From assembly GCF_000317045.1 (NCBI RefSeq), contig NC_019703.1, forward strand, positions 670,501-734,500: a DNA stretch of 64,000 nt, written 5' to 3'. The notes under the pieces are model-generated. The model did no database searches. It was not told the origin of the DNA and saw only the letters and a list, made by a program, of their open reading frames with translations. Source of the DNA: Geitlerinema sp. PCC 7407. GTDB lineage: Bacteria > Cyanobacteriota > Cyanobacteriia > PCC-7407. Below are positions 43,278 through 51,411 of this stretch, piece by piece. Positions within the stretch are counted from its first letter, which is position 1. Every line of letters starts with the position of its first letter. The translations under genes were made by a program, and so were the position numbers.

Positions 43278-44448
43278 AAATCCTCCTTATTTATCGACTT
43301 TTTGGCTGCAAGATATTCGACAACAGAATTTTTCTTCACCCAGTCTCCTACGGGATCAAATTTGCGTTATCCCTCGACGGATATGCTTCATCCCTCAACC
43401 GGGAAATATTTTGGCTCAATCTAGAGAGTGGCTTTGTCAGCCGACCCCTGGGTTTAAGGGGAGTTTTGAGAAGGGTCTGGGTGGTCAGCTTTGGCCAGTT
43501 CATTCCTCTGGGAGCGCGTTGGCTAGGGGTGATCCAGGATGAAGATCGACGACCGTTATTCACGCAGATTTTAGGTTAAGAAAAATATCAGACTCTAAGC
43601 CTGAACAGGGATTGGTTAACGCCATCTAGGCGCCCTAAATTTAGCAACGAATGGGCGAGCTGGAGCCCATCAGTGAAGGTTCAATCCCCATAAATAGATC
43701 AAGCAAAATTTCGAATCACGATCATCCAAATAAGTCATAGATATCGCTCCTTTTTCTCGATATCAGATGGCTATCTCTTAAGGAGAGTTAGTTGGGATTA
43801 ATTCCCGAAAATTGACTTACTGCGTTCAGGAAATTTTCCTTGAAAAAGCATCTGTAATCTAAGACGGCTTGATAATTTGCTCTCTTCGATTTAATTTTTC
43901 TGACTTTGATGGACTGGAGCAGTGGCGATCGCGCCGTTTGATCAAAGATAGACAGCTTTTTAGATAGCCGAAGTACGTTAGGGTACTCATTACTTGAAAT
44001 GGTACAGCAACTCCTCCTTTTGTGGGTCAGCAAACCGCTCTTGAAAAGCTTAGCCAGTGAAGATTATGATGAGGTGTTGAGCAGATCTCTAAAAGCCCAA
44101 TATGCCCAAACAAATGACAGAGATAGGGCGTTGCGGAGAGATTGCAGCAGAGCGATCGCCCACATCCGGTCACTTTCTTAGGAGAACTCTTGGGCCGGTT
44201 TCTATTAGGAAGGCCTGCTGCTCAACTGTTGCGATCGCCCTTGATTGAGCCCTGACTTCCCTGACCCATTGAAAGGTTTTGTAAACAATTGTTGCGGTTC
44301 TTGGTTTCAGAGCTGGGCCCAGTGTCGCTAGAATTGGACTGTCTCCCAAGAAACCTCAGGACGCTGATTCTCCTTGGAGAGCGGCCTTCGGTGCCCGGTG
44401 CGACAGCCGATACCCTTTTCAAAACTTGGTTGAACAAAGGATCTGAGC
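43278..44448. other. Long intergenic region without a supported gene
   Basis: About 1.17 kb, notably AT-rich in 43580-44200. The first 300 bases hold a start-less open frame that reads like protein (43300-43579). A short hairpin ATGGGC/GCCCAT lies at 43651-43670. Frames at 43788-44033 and 43999-44181 look like chance. No tRNA or IS end is seen. Confidence 0.5.
43300..43579 (+). pseudogene. Start-less open frame, possible gene remnant
   Basis: Rightward frame ending at TAA 43577-43579. It reads protein-like (for example LDGYASSLNREIFWLNLES and SFGQFIPLGARWLGVIQ, ending RRPLFTQILG), but no ATG, GTG or TTG occurs near a suitable start; only late TTG or GTG codons exist. It may be the 3' end of a decayed gene. 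I cannot name the family. Confidence 0.25.
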
Positions 44449-44628
44449 ATGGTGAACCTACTTATCATCGCGTTGGTGGTTGGCTACGTGGGTGTGGCCT
44501 GGAAGTTCTGGAGCGGATTCCAGCGCACCAGCTTCAGCCAGGGACGCATTTACCTGGGCCTGCTGTGGCCTGTGCTGGTGCTCAACCCTTCCTATCGCCA
44601 AAATTTCCGCAAGGCGCTCAAAGGCTAG
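44449..44628 (+). CDS. 59-residue small membrane protein
   Basis: From ATG 44449: MVNLLIIALVVGYVGVAWKF, then WSGFQRTSFSQGRIYLGLLW, then PVLVLNPSYRQNFRKALKG and a TAG. One clear membrane segment opens the protein and a second shorter one (IYLGLLWPVLVL) follows, with a basic end. The sequence has a strong protein signature that I associate with short conserved cyanobacterial proteins, though I cannot name a family. A larger frame (44289-44657) covers the same DNA in another phase and looks like a shadow. It precedes the methyltransferase gene by 105 bases. Function unknown. Confidence 0.62.
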   Translation: MVNLLIIALVVGYVGVAWKFWSGFQRTSFSQGRIYLGLLWPVLVLNPSYRQNFRKALKG

Positions 44629-44733
44629 CCATTGCGCTGGACGCTCAGGCGGGCTAGGGTTCGGACACCCAGGAGGCGATCGCGGACCGATTGAGCGTCC
44701 TCGCCTCCCAGTTGCCATCGAAAGGAGCACTCC

Positions 44734-45483
44734 ATGTCGAAATCAAGCCAGCGTCCGCCCCAGGGCGCAGCCTTTTCGGGCTACCAAATCCCTGGGGCGG
44801 CCAGCGACGCCGCCGCGGCGGTCCAAGCCCAGCTTCAGGCGGTCGCCACTCGCTACAACCGGGAGTTTAGCGGCGCGGCCTTCGAGCTGCCTGCCGAAGT
44901 GGAAGCGATGCCGATTTTTCAGGACTGGGCCGCGGGCAAGCTGCAAAACCGCATTGCGTCGCCTTTTTGGGAGTTGGCAAAGCCCAAGAAAAATCAGCGC
45001 TGCCTGGATTTAGGGTGCGGGCTGAGTTTCTTGGTCTATCCGTGGCGGGAGTGGGAAGCGCTCTTTTATGGCCAAGACATTAGCTCCGTGGCCCAGGAGG
45101 CGGTGAATTCGCGCGGCCCCCAGCTCAACTCCAAGTTGTTTAAGGGCGTGGTGGCGGCGCCAGCCCATGTGGTGAACTACGAGGCGGGGCAGTTCGACTT
45201 GGCGATCGCCACGGGCGTGAGCGCCTATTTCTCGCGGGACTACTGGAGCCAGGTCCTCGCGGCCGTGAAGCGCGTGCTCAAGCCCGAGGGATTTTTTGTC
45301 TTTGATGTGGTGGACCCAGAGGCGGCGCTGGCGGAGAACTGGGCCATTCTGGAGACCTATTTGGGGGCTGAGGTCTTTTTGGAAGACGCCAAGGCCTGGG
45401 AAGAGACGATCAAGGCAGCAGGCGGCAAGGTGGTCAAAACCCAGCCGGGCGAGCTGTTCAAGCTGTATAAAGTGCGGTTTTAG
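44734..45483 (+). CDS. Class I SAM-dependent methyltransferase
   Basis: A 249-residue protein; AAAGGAG precedes the ATG. The first 85 residues form a variable helical region. The Rossmann fold carries motif I RCLDLGCGLSFLVYP, then WREWEALFYGQDISSVA (motif II area), FDLAIATGVSAYFSRDYW and the post-core LKPEGFFVFDVVDPEAA. The substrate is unknown; an amphipathic N-terminus and Phe/Trp-rich sections suggest a small-molecule or lipid substrate. Its stop shares one base with the cobK start, so the two are translationally coupled. Confidence 0.85.
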   Translation: MSKSSQRPPQGAAFSGYQIPGAASDAAAAVQAQLQAVATRYNREFSGAAFELPAEVEAMPIFQDWAAGKLQNRIASPFWELAKPKKNQRCLDLGCGLSFLVYPWREWEALFYGQDISSVAQEAVNSRGPQLNSKLFKGVVAAPAHVVNYEAGQFDLAIATGVSAYFSRDYWSQVLAAVKRVLKPEGFFVFDVVDPEAALAENWAILETYLGAEVFLEDAKAWEETIKAAGGKVVKTQPGELFKLYKVRF

Positions 45484-46268
45484 TGGCGATCGCGGGAAAA
45501 ATCTGGCTGATTGGCGGCACCCAGGAAAGCGCGCGGCTAGCAAGGCAGCTGGCCCAGGCGGGGCTGCCCTGCATTGTCTCTGTGACCACGGAGGCGGCGC
45601 GATCGCTCTACCCCGAGACTCCCGAGATTGAGGTTTGGGTGACGCGCTTTGATGCGCCCACGCTGGCGAGCTTTCTGGACACCCAGGACATTCGGGGCAT
45701 CTTGGACGCCTCCCACCCCTTCGCGACGGAGATTTCCCAACAGGCGATCGCCGCTGCCAGCGCCCAGGATGTGCCGTACCTGCGCTACGAGCGGCCCGAT
45801 CTGAGCCTAGAAAATTTGTCTCCTGGCGTGCAAACCGTTCCCAGCTTCGAGGCGCTGCTCCAGCAAGGGACCCTCGTCGGCCAGCGAGTTCTGCTCATCG
45901 TCGGCTACCGGCCCCTGGGACTGTTTCGCGGCCTCCAGGCCCAGGCCACGCTGTTTGCGCGGCTGCTGCCGTCGATTCCGGCCCTGGAGGCGGCGCTGGC
46001 GGCGGGCTTTAGCCCCGATCGGCTGATGGCGCTGCGACCGCCGGTTTCCGAGGACTTGGAGCGATCGCTGTGGCAGCACTGGGGCATTACCCACGTCGTC
46101 ACCAAAGCCTCTGGCCAAGCCGGCGGCGAAGACATCAAGCGGCGAGTCGCGGCGGATCTGGGCATTCCCTTGACCCTGGTGCAGCGGCCTCGCCTGGACT
46201 ATCTCGCCCAAACCGAGGACCTCCAGAGGGCGATCGCCTTTTGCCAAGCCTGTCTTCAGAAGGCCTGA
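45483..46268 (+). CDS. cobK: Precorrin-6A/cobalt-precorrin-6A reductase
   Basis: NADPH-dependent reductase in cobalamin synthesis. 261 residues starting at GTG 45483 inside the methyltransferase stop. Signatures: IWLIGGTQESARLARQLA, VWVTRFDAPTLASFL, GILDASHPFATEISQQA, RYERPDLSLE and VTKASGQAGGEDIKRRVAA. Length and order fit CobK/CbiJ. No other cobalamin gene is in the window, and no B12 riboswitch is visible upstream. It overlaps the convergent YCII gene by 13 bases. Confidence 0.92.
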   Translation: MAIAGKIWLIGGTQESARLARQLAQAGLPCIVSVTTEAARSLYPETPEIEVWVTRFDAPTLASFLDTQDIRGILDASHPFATEISQQAIAAASAQDVPYLRYERPDLSLENLSPGVQTVPSFEALLQQGTLVGQRVLLIVGYRPLGLFRGLQAQATLFARLLPSIPALEAALAAGFSPDRLMALRPPVSEDLERSLWQHWGITHVVTKASGQAGGEDIKRRVAADLGIPLTLVQRPRLDYLAQTEDLQRAIAFCQACLQKA

Positions 46269-46525
46269 ATCCACTCCTTCACGCTGTACTCTGTCCAGAT
46301 CCCGTTTTGCCAATAGGGATCGGCTTCGATCAGCTGGCGCACCGCTGCCTCGTCTTCCGCTTCATAGATGCCGAAGACCATGGTCACATCCTGAGTCGGG
46401 CCGAGGGTGATCAGCACCCCCGACTCCTTTTGCTGGGCCAAGCCATCGAGATGAGCCTGGCGAAAGGGAGCCCGCTTTTCCAGGACATCTTCGCAGTAGC
46501 TCCCCCACATCACGTATTTGGGCAT
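46256..46525 (-). CDS. YCII-related protein
   Basis: An 89-residue protein of the YciI fold (ferredoxin-like): MPKYVMWGSYCEDVLEKRAP, then RQAHLDGLAQQKESGVLITLGP, and VFGIYEAEDEAAVRQLIEADPYW. The conserved His in RQAHLDGL and the Asp before P in EADPYW are the family's putative active-site residues. The reaction is not established in general; some members dehydrochlorinate or act as small enzymes. It converges on cobK with a 13-base overlap. Confidence 0.85.
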   Translation of the reverse strand: MPKYVMWGSYCEDVLEKRAPFRQAHLDGLAQQKESGVLITLGPTQDVTMVFGIYEAEDEAAVRQLIEADPYWQNGIWTEYSVKEWIQAF

Positions 46526-46641
46526 AGATCGGTCTCCGTGGTGCCAAACAAGAACGCTTCAAACCTTAGCAGACGTCAAAGGGCAAAAAGCGTTCTTGCA
46601 GCAGGCGATCGCTTGAAAGGCGGTCTCTCGAAAGGCGATCG

Positions 46642-49600
46642 CTAGTTGACCCGCGCCCGGAACCGAATCACCCGGACATTTTGCCCCGTCGTCTGAGACA
46701 CCTCACCCAGATTGACCACCAGTGCCCCCGTGGGATTGTTCTGGTCGGGGCAGGCGTTGCCCGCAGGCGGCGGCGTCAGCGGCGGCACATAGGTCACCTC
46801 ATCGGTATCGGCCTGGTTTGTCTTGCCGAGCAGCGATCCGGGCGCACCCACCACCGTCCCTTGGCCGCCGCCAAAGGCATCCGGCAAGAAGGTCATCTCC
46901 GCCGGAATCGGATCGCAGGCATTCACGCCCTGGACGGGCGCTGTCCCGTCCGACAGCAGATAGATCGTGTACTCGACAATGTCGCCACTTTGCAGGGGCG
47001 TGCTTTCGGTGATGCGAGGCACTCCAATCGGGCCAGAAGATCCCCAGCCCGGCACCGTGTCATTGGGGTCCGCCGGGTCATCCACCACTTGGCTAAAGTC
47101 CACACCGCCCAAGGGAGCCCCGTTGCGCGTCACCGCCGTCACGCGCTTCACCACCCGCAGATTGCCTGTACCCGGCGTCGTCCCCACAGGATTGACGATT
47201 ACGCCTGCCTGGTCATCTTCATCAGCACTGCTGTTGCCCGGTGTGGAGTCGGGGTCCGTTTGATCGGTGCTGCTGACCTGAGCGGTATTGGTAATGGCAT
47301 CAGGCCCCACGGTCCCGCTCACCGTCAGCGTCGTTTGCGCTCCCACGCCCAAGCTCGGCAAGCTCCAAAGACCGGTGTTGTTGTCATAGGTGCCCGTGGC
47401 AGGCGTCACCGTCACATTGGTCAGGCCCGCCGGAATCGGATCGCTGACTTCAATGTTGGTCGCAGTGTCGGGTCCCGCATTCGCCAGGGTCACCGTGAAA
47501 GTGATCACCTCTCCCACGTTGGGCGCAGTGTTGTCTACTGTCTTGGTAATGGACAGATCCGCCACTCGCGCCGGAATTGTCACGCTCGCGCGATCGTCTT
47601 CGGTGGTACTGCCATTGCCGGGGGTTGAGTCCGGATCGGGCTGGTCAGAGCCAGTCACCTCGGCCACGTTGGTGCTGGTGCCTGCCGCGTTGAAGGTGCC
47701 GTTCAGGGTCAAGGTCACCGAGGCCCCATTGGCCAGGCTGGGAATGCTCCAAAGACCGGTCGCGTTGTCGTAGGTGCCCGCGCTGACCGTCACCGTGGCA
47801 TTGGTCAATCCGCTGGGGACGGGGTCGCTCACCCGCACATTGGTGGCGGTGGAGGGGCCACTGTTGGTCAGCACTACCGTGAAGGTGACCGGGTCTCCCG
47901 GACTGGGATTGGCGTTGTCGACGGCTTTGGTCAGGCTGAGGTCCGCGATGGGCGGCGTGATGGTGGCGATCGCGCGATCGTCTTCGTTGGGGTCGTTGTT
48001 ACCAGGGGTCGAGTCCGGATCGGGCTGGTCAGAGCCAGTCACCTCAGCCACGTTGGTGGTGGGTGCCGTTGCCGTCACGGTCCCTTCGAGGGTGAGGGTC
48101 GCCGTCGCGCCACTGTCGATCGCCGGCACGCTCCACACCCCCGTCGCCGCGTCGTAGGTTCCCACGCTTGGCGTCACCACCGGATTGGCCAAGCCCGTCG
48201 GCACCGGATCGCTGAGGCGCACATTGGTTGCTGTGGATGGCCCTGCGTTGCTGAGGGTGACGGTGAAGGTGACCCGCTCTCCCACATTGGGGGTCGTGTT
48301 GTTGACCACCTTCGCCACGCTCAGATCCGCCGAAGCCTGGGGCACGATGGTCACCGTTGACTGATCGTCCTCGGTCGGCACATTGTTGTTGGGCCGAGAA
48401 TCAAGATCCGGCACATCCGAAGTCGTGATCTGGGCCGTATTGGCATAGTCCCCGGTCGGGTTCACGCGCGCTGTGATTTGCAACTGCTGACTCTGGCCAT
48501 TCCCTAGGAAATTGACGGTCCAGTTGCCGGTCGCCGGGTCGTAGGTACCGCCGCTATTATCCGAAACGTAGGTCAGCCCCGAGGGCAGCTGATCGTTAAC
48601 CGTGATGCCCCCCGCTGTGTCAGGCCCCCGGTTTGTCAGGGTGAGGGTGTAGGTGATGTTTTGACCCACCGCTGGCGTGGTTGTGTCTACGGTTTTGACC
48701 AGCTCTAGGTCAGCTGCTCGCGTTCTTGCGCCGATCACGGCCGCCGCCAAAATGACCAGGTCCGTTCCGGTGGCAATTGTGCCTGTGACCTCCGTTGCTC
48801 CTGCTGCGGTGAAGTTCGACACATCAAACGTGTCGAGGTCAACGCCGTAGGTGACATTCGGACCTAGGCCTAGTGAGTTGATGCTTGAGCTGAAGGGATT
48901 TTGAAGCGGATTTTGAGCGTCAGATAGGGTATTTCCCTCAAATTGGTAAACTTCTGTAACCTGTCCTGGGGGTGGGTTTTGGTCACCTTCCCACACGAGG
49001 CCTGTAAATTTTGTAACTGGTGTATCGGGGGCGCTGAGCCCTGACAGGACAAAGTCTGCCCTTTCGTTTTGCAGGACCGTGAAGCCATCGTAGACATTCA
49101 CGATATTGGTGAAGGGAACGGCAACCGGATCTTCGTAGACAACGATGAGACTCCAGGCAGACAACACAGCTCGCCCAAAACACCAAGGATCTCCTGTTGC
49201 TACAGTCAGATCTGCAAAGGTGTAGTTGCCATTGCGACTGGTGGCCACAATGGATGTGACATCAGCGAACCCGCCAAACCATTGAAAGTTGCGGACGGGA
49301 GGTCCGGGCAAAACAAAGGTGTCTGTTTGGGTTTGCTGGGATGCAATCGTCTGCCCTTGGAAAGTGATGGATGTGTCTGGTGTATTCCCAGAACCGGACC
49401 AGTAGAGGTAGGCAGCCCGAATGGTTGCTCCCGCTGGAATCCCATTGAGCGGCGAAGTGCTGGTGTTTGTGACTGTACAGGAAGGTGCTTGCGTGTTGCC
49501 CCCAGGAACGTCAGCCTGGGTGCGTAGGGTGCCGCCGGTGACGACGTAGTCAAAGGGACCAATGAAATCTTGGCGCAGGGGCAGGGCGGCTGTTTGGGCG

Positions 49601-49752
49601 GCGGCGCGGGGAGCGAGGAGGAGAGAACTGGCGGTGAGGGCGATCGCGCTGGTTGCTGGGAGCCAGCGGGGGGCGATCGCGCTGAGGGCAGCAGACAACC
49701 AAACTGGTTGGCGCAGAAACAGGGCTTTGCGGGAAGACTTCATGAACTGCAT
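46642..49752 (-). CDS. Large secreted DUF11-repeat surface protein
   Basis: 1036 residues, starting MQFMKSSRKALFLRQPVW, with a signal peptide to about residue 53 (LLLAPRAAAQ). Residues of about 55-345 are a beta-rich domain (DYVVTGGTLRTQADVPGG, IRAAYLYWSGSGNTPDTS, AWSLIVVYED) resembling DUF3344. Then four DUF11 Ig-like repeats begin near 346, 474, 602 and 730, each about 128 residues, with ADLSLTKAVDN-type starts and VTFTVVLTNSGPSTATNV. Residues from 870 on form another such domain with NLRVVKRVTAV. Two DNA segments 384 bases apart are almost identical. It is the last gene of a four-gene leftward operon. I infer a surface adhesin or stalk. Confidence 0.8.
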   Translation of the reverse strand: MQFMKSSRKALFLRQPVWLSAALSAIAPRWLPATSAIALTASSLLLAPRAAAQTAALPLRQDFIGPFDYVVTGGTLRTQADVPGGNTQAPSCTVTNTSTSPLNGIPAGATIRAAYLYWSGSGNTPDTSITFQGQTIASQQTQTDTFVLPGPPVRNFQWFGGFADVTSIVATSRNGNYTFADLTVATGDPWCFGRAVLSAWSLIVVYEDPVAVPFTNIVNVYDGFTVLQNERADFVLSGLSAPDTPVTKFTGLVWEGDQNPPPGQVTEVYQFEGNTLSDAQNPLQNPFSSSINSLGLGPNVTYGVDLDTFDVSNFTAAGATEVTGTIATGTDLVILAAAVIGARTRAADLELVKTVDTTTPAVGQNITYTLTLTNRGPDTAGGITVNDQLPSGLTYVSDNSGGTYDPATGNWTVNFLGNGQSQQLQITARVNPTGDYANTAQITTSDVPDLDSRPNNNVPTEDDQSTVTIVPQASADLSVAKVVNNTTPNVGERVTFTVTLSNAGPSTATNVRLSDPVPTGLANPVVTPSVGTYDAATGVWSVPAIDSGATATLTLEGTVTATAPTTNVAEVTGSDQPDPDSTPGNNDPNEDDRAIATITPPIADLSLTKAVDNANPSPGDPVTFTVVLTNSGPSTATNVRVSDPVPSGLTNATVTVSAGTYDNATGLWSIPSLANGASVTLTLNGTFNAAGTSTNVAEVTGSDQPDPDSTPGNGSTTEDDRASVTIPARVADLSITKTVDNTAPNVGEVITFTVTLANAGPDTATNIEVSDPIPAGLTNVTVTPATGTYDNNTGLWSLPSLGVGAQTTLTVSGTVGPDAITNTAQVSSTDQTDPDSTPGNSSADEDDQAGVIVNPVGTTPGTGNLRVVKRVTAVTRNGAPLGGVDFSQVVDDPADPNDTVPGWGSSGPIGVPRITESTPLQSGDIVEYTIYLLSDGTAPVQGVNACDPIPAEMTFLPDAFGGGQGTVVGAPGSLLGKTNQADTDEVTYVPPLTPPPAGNACPDQNNPTGALVVNLGEVSQTTGQNVRVIRFRARVN
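47627..48058 (-). repeat. 384-base periodic duplication within the DUF11 protein gene
   Basis: A 35-base segment at 47627-47661 is identical to 48011-48045. One mismatch follows and then another 12 identical bases. The interval, 384 bases, equals exactly one 128-residue DUF11 repeat. The copies code for the VAEVTGSDQPDPDS junction. It suggests recent tandem duplication or gene conversion of repeats. Confidence 0.7.
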
Positions 49753-49784
49753 GGGTGATGTGTCAGCGTTGCCAAAGGGGCCAA

Positions 49785-51389
49785 TCAGTTGGATGGGAGG
49801 GGCCGGAGGCGGATGGTGAGGGCTGGCTCTGAGGTGCCGTAGTTCGGATGGTGGGCGATCGCGCTGAGCTGCAAGGACGGGAGCAGCGATGACTCGGGAT
49901 CGTCCGGTGCCTCGATTTCCAGGGAGAAGCGGCCGTTTTCGTCAGCGGTGACCGTGGGACCCAGCAGACTCAAGGGGGCGTACTGCCCAACGGTGGCCTC
50001 GCTGGCCTCGACGTAGTAGAAGGTGACCTCTGCCCCGGGCAGCGCTGTGCCCAAAATTTCGGCTCGGCGATCGCGCATCCAGAAAAACTCTGGGCTGACG
50101 AACTGGGGCGCATCCAGGCCAAAGTTGGCAGTCTTGTTGCGCCGCTGGAAGCTGTTGGTCAGGGGGTTGGGGCCGTCGCCCTGGGTGTAGGCTGTCGGAT
50201 CGGTTTGCTGCTGGGTGACCAGGTCAATGCTCAGGCCCTGGAGATTTTGGAAGGTGTTGCCGGTCAGCCGGTTGCGATCGCTGCGGGGGTAAGCCGCAAC
50301 GACGATGCCGGGGCCATTTTGATCGGCGATCGCGTTTTCGGTGACCTCGTGGCCGCTGCCCATCAGGTAGATCGCTGCGCGCGATCGCTGCGCCCCATTC
50401 CCCGCTAGGGAGTTGCCCTGGATGCGCACCGTTCCGTCGGGTTTGTAGAGAAAAATGCCGCTGCCCGCATTGTCAATCAGGCGGTTGCTCTCGAGGAGCA
50501 GGCCCTGGACTTGGCCCTCTAGGCGCACAGCGTCCGGCATCCCTGCAAAGCCATTGCGGGTGATCAGGTTGCCGCGAATCACGCTATCGGTGGCCTGACG
50601 GCTCGTCAGGATGGCGCTGCCCTGGTGGCCGCTCAGGTAGTTGCTGCGGATCGTCAGGCCCTGGGCGTCGAGGACATAGATGCCGAAGGAAGAAGGGAGG
50701 GAATCAGCCGGTCGGGGCTGGGGCTCGGTTGCCGACGAGTCTCGGGGGGATAGGCCCAGCCAGTTGCGCTCAATGGTGACGTTTTCTGGCGGCGCGATCG
50801 CCCCTTCTGGCACGCCGAGGGAGGCGGGCGACCCGACGAGAATATTGCCGCTGGGCAGGCTGCCCGTCTCGGTGGCCTGGCCCCGGAACCCGTAGAGGCT
50901 GAGGCCGCGCACCGTGACGTCATTGGCGGCGATCGCCAGTCCGTAGGGAATCACCGCGTCCGGAGCCGGGGCGATCGCCACCACCGGGGACAGATCCACT
51001 AAGGCTTCCTCGGGCGCCTCCTCGGGATAGTCCGGCTGGCTGGTGCCGTCGAGGGTCAAGCCGGCCGTCGTCAAGATCGGCAGGGGTTCGAGCAGCTCAA
51101 TGGTGGTCGCCTCGGCGGGCAGATTAAACAGCACCACTGCCTCGGGGACCTCTTGGCCGTCGACCTGGGCTGCCTCAGCGGGGCTGAGCTGATCGAGGGT
51201 CAGGCTGCCCTGGGCCAGGGCGATCGCCTCTCGCAGCGTCAGCTGATCATCCGGCTGAATTGGGCCGTCTTGGGCGCTGTTGACCACGATTTGCAGCGCT
51301 GCCGCTGGTGCCGCGAAGCCCAGTCCCCAGGCGATCGCCAGCAGTCCTAGAACCCCCCGAATTGGCTGGGGGCGATCGCGTCTTGGCAT
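49785..51389 (-). CDS. Secreted right-handed beta-helix protein with CSLREA-like start
   Basis: About 534 residues from ATG 51389 (MPRRDRPQPIRGVLGLLAI), supported by AGGAGAG upstream. A signal peptide (LLAIAWGLGFAAPAAA) is followed by LQIVVNSAQDG and DQLTLREAIALAQG, the CSLREA-type domain seen at the N-terminus of large surface proteins. Then come beta-helix (NosD/pectate-lyase-like) turns such as VTIERNWLGLS, LTIRSNYLSGHQG and VRIQGNSLAGNG. The C-terminus contains a beta-sandwich with DENGRFSLEIEAPDD. It is third in the four-gene operon, 22 bases after the barrel gene and 32 before the DUF11 gene. No catalytic residues are obvious; surface polysaccharide binding is a guess. Confidence 0.75.
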   Translation of the reverse strand: MPRRDRPQPIRGVLGLLAIAWGLGFAAPAAALQIVVNSAQDGPIQPDDQLTLREAIALAQGSLTLDQLSPAEAAQVDGQEVPEAVVLFNLPAEATTIELLEPLPILTTAGLTLDGTSQPDYPEEAPEEALVDLSPVVAIAPAPDAVIPYGLAIAANDVTVRGLSLYGFRGQATETGSLPSGNILVGSPASLGVPEGAIAPPENVTIERNWLGLSPRDSSATEPQPRPADSLPSSFGIYVLDAQGLTIRSNYLSGHQGSAILTSRQATDSVIRGNLITRNGFAGMPDAVRLEGQVQGLLLESNRLIDNAGSGIFLYKPDGTVRIQGNSLAGNGAQRSRAAIYLMGSGHEVTENAIADQNGPGIVVAAYPRSDRNRLTGNTFQNLQGLSIDLVTQQQTDPTAYTQGDGPNPLTNSFQRRNKTANFGLDAPQFVSPEFFWMRDRRAEILGTALPGAEVTFYYVEASEATVGQYAPLSLLGPTVTADENGRFSLEIEAPDDPESSLLPSLQLSAIAHHPNYGTSEPALTIRLRPLPSN

Positions 51390-51411
51390 CTTTCTCTCCT
51401 GCTCCCGACCA

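Noticed and set aside
43788-44181. Two small frames (leftward 81 codons, rightward 60 codons) in the 1.17-kb gap
   Set aside because: No ribosome site, AT-rich chance composition and no recognisable pattern.
44289-44657. 122-codon rightward frame over the small membrane protein
   Set aside because: The other frame (44449-44628) has a clean membrane-protein reading; this one has random-looking composition.
46681-47628. 315-codon rightward Arg-rich frame
   Set aside because: Antisense shadow of the DUF11 repeats.
46642-49000. Regularly spaced repeats that might suggest a CRISPR array
   Set aside because: The period is 384 bases, the repeats are coding DUF11 domains, and there are no short repeat-spacer units.
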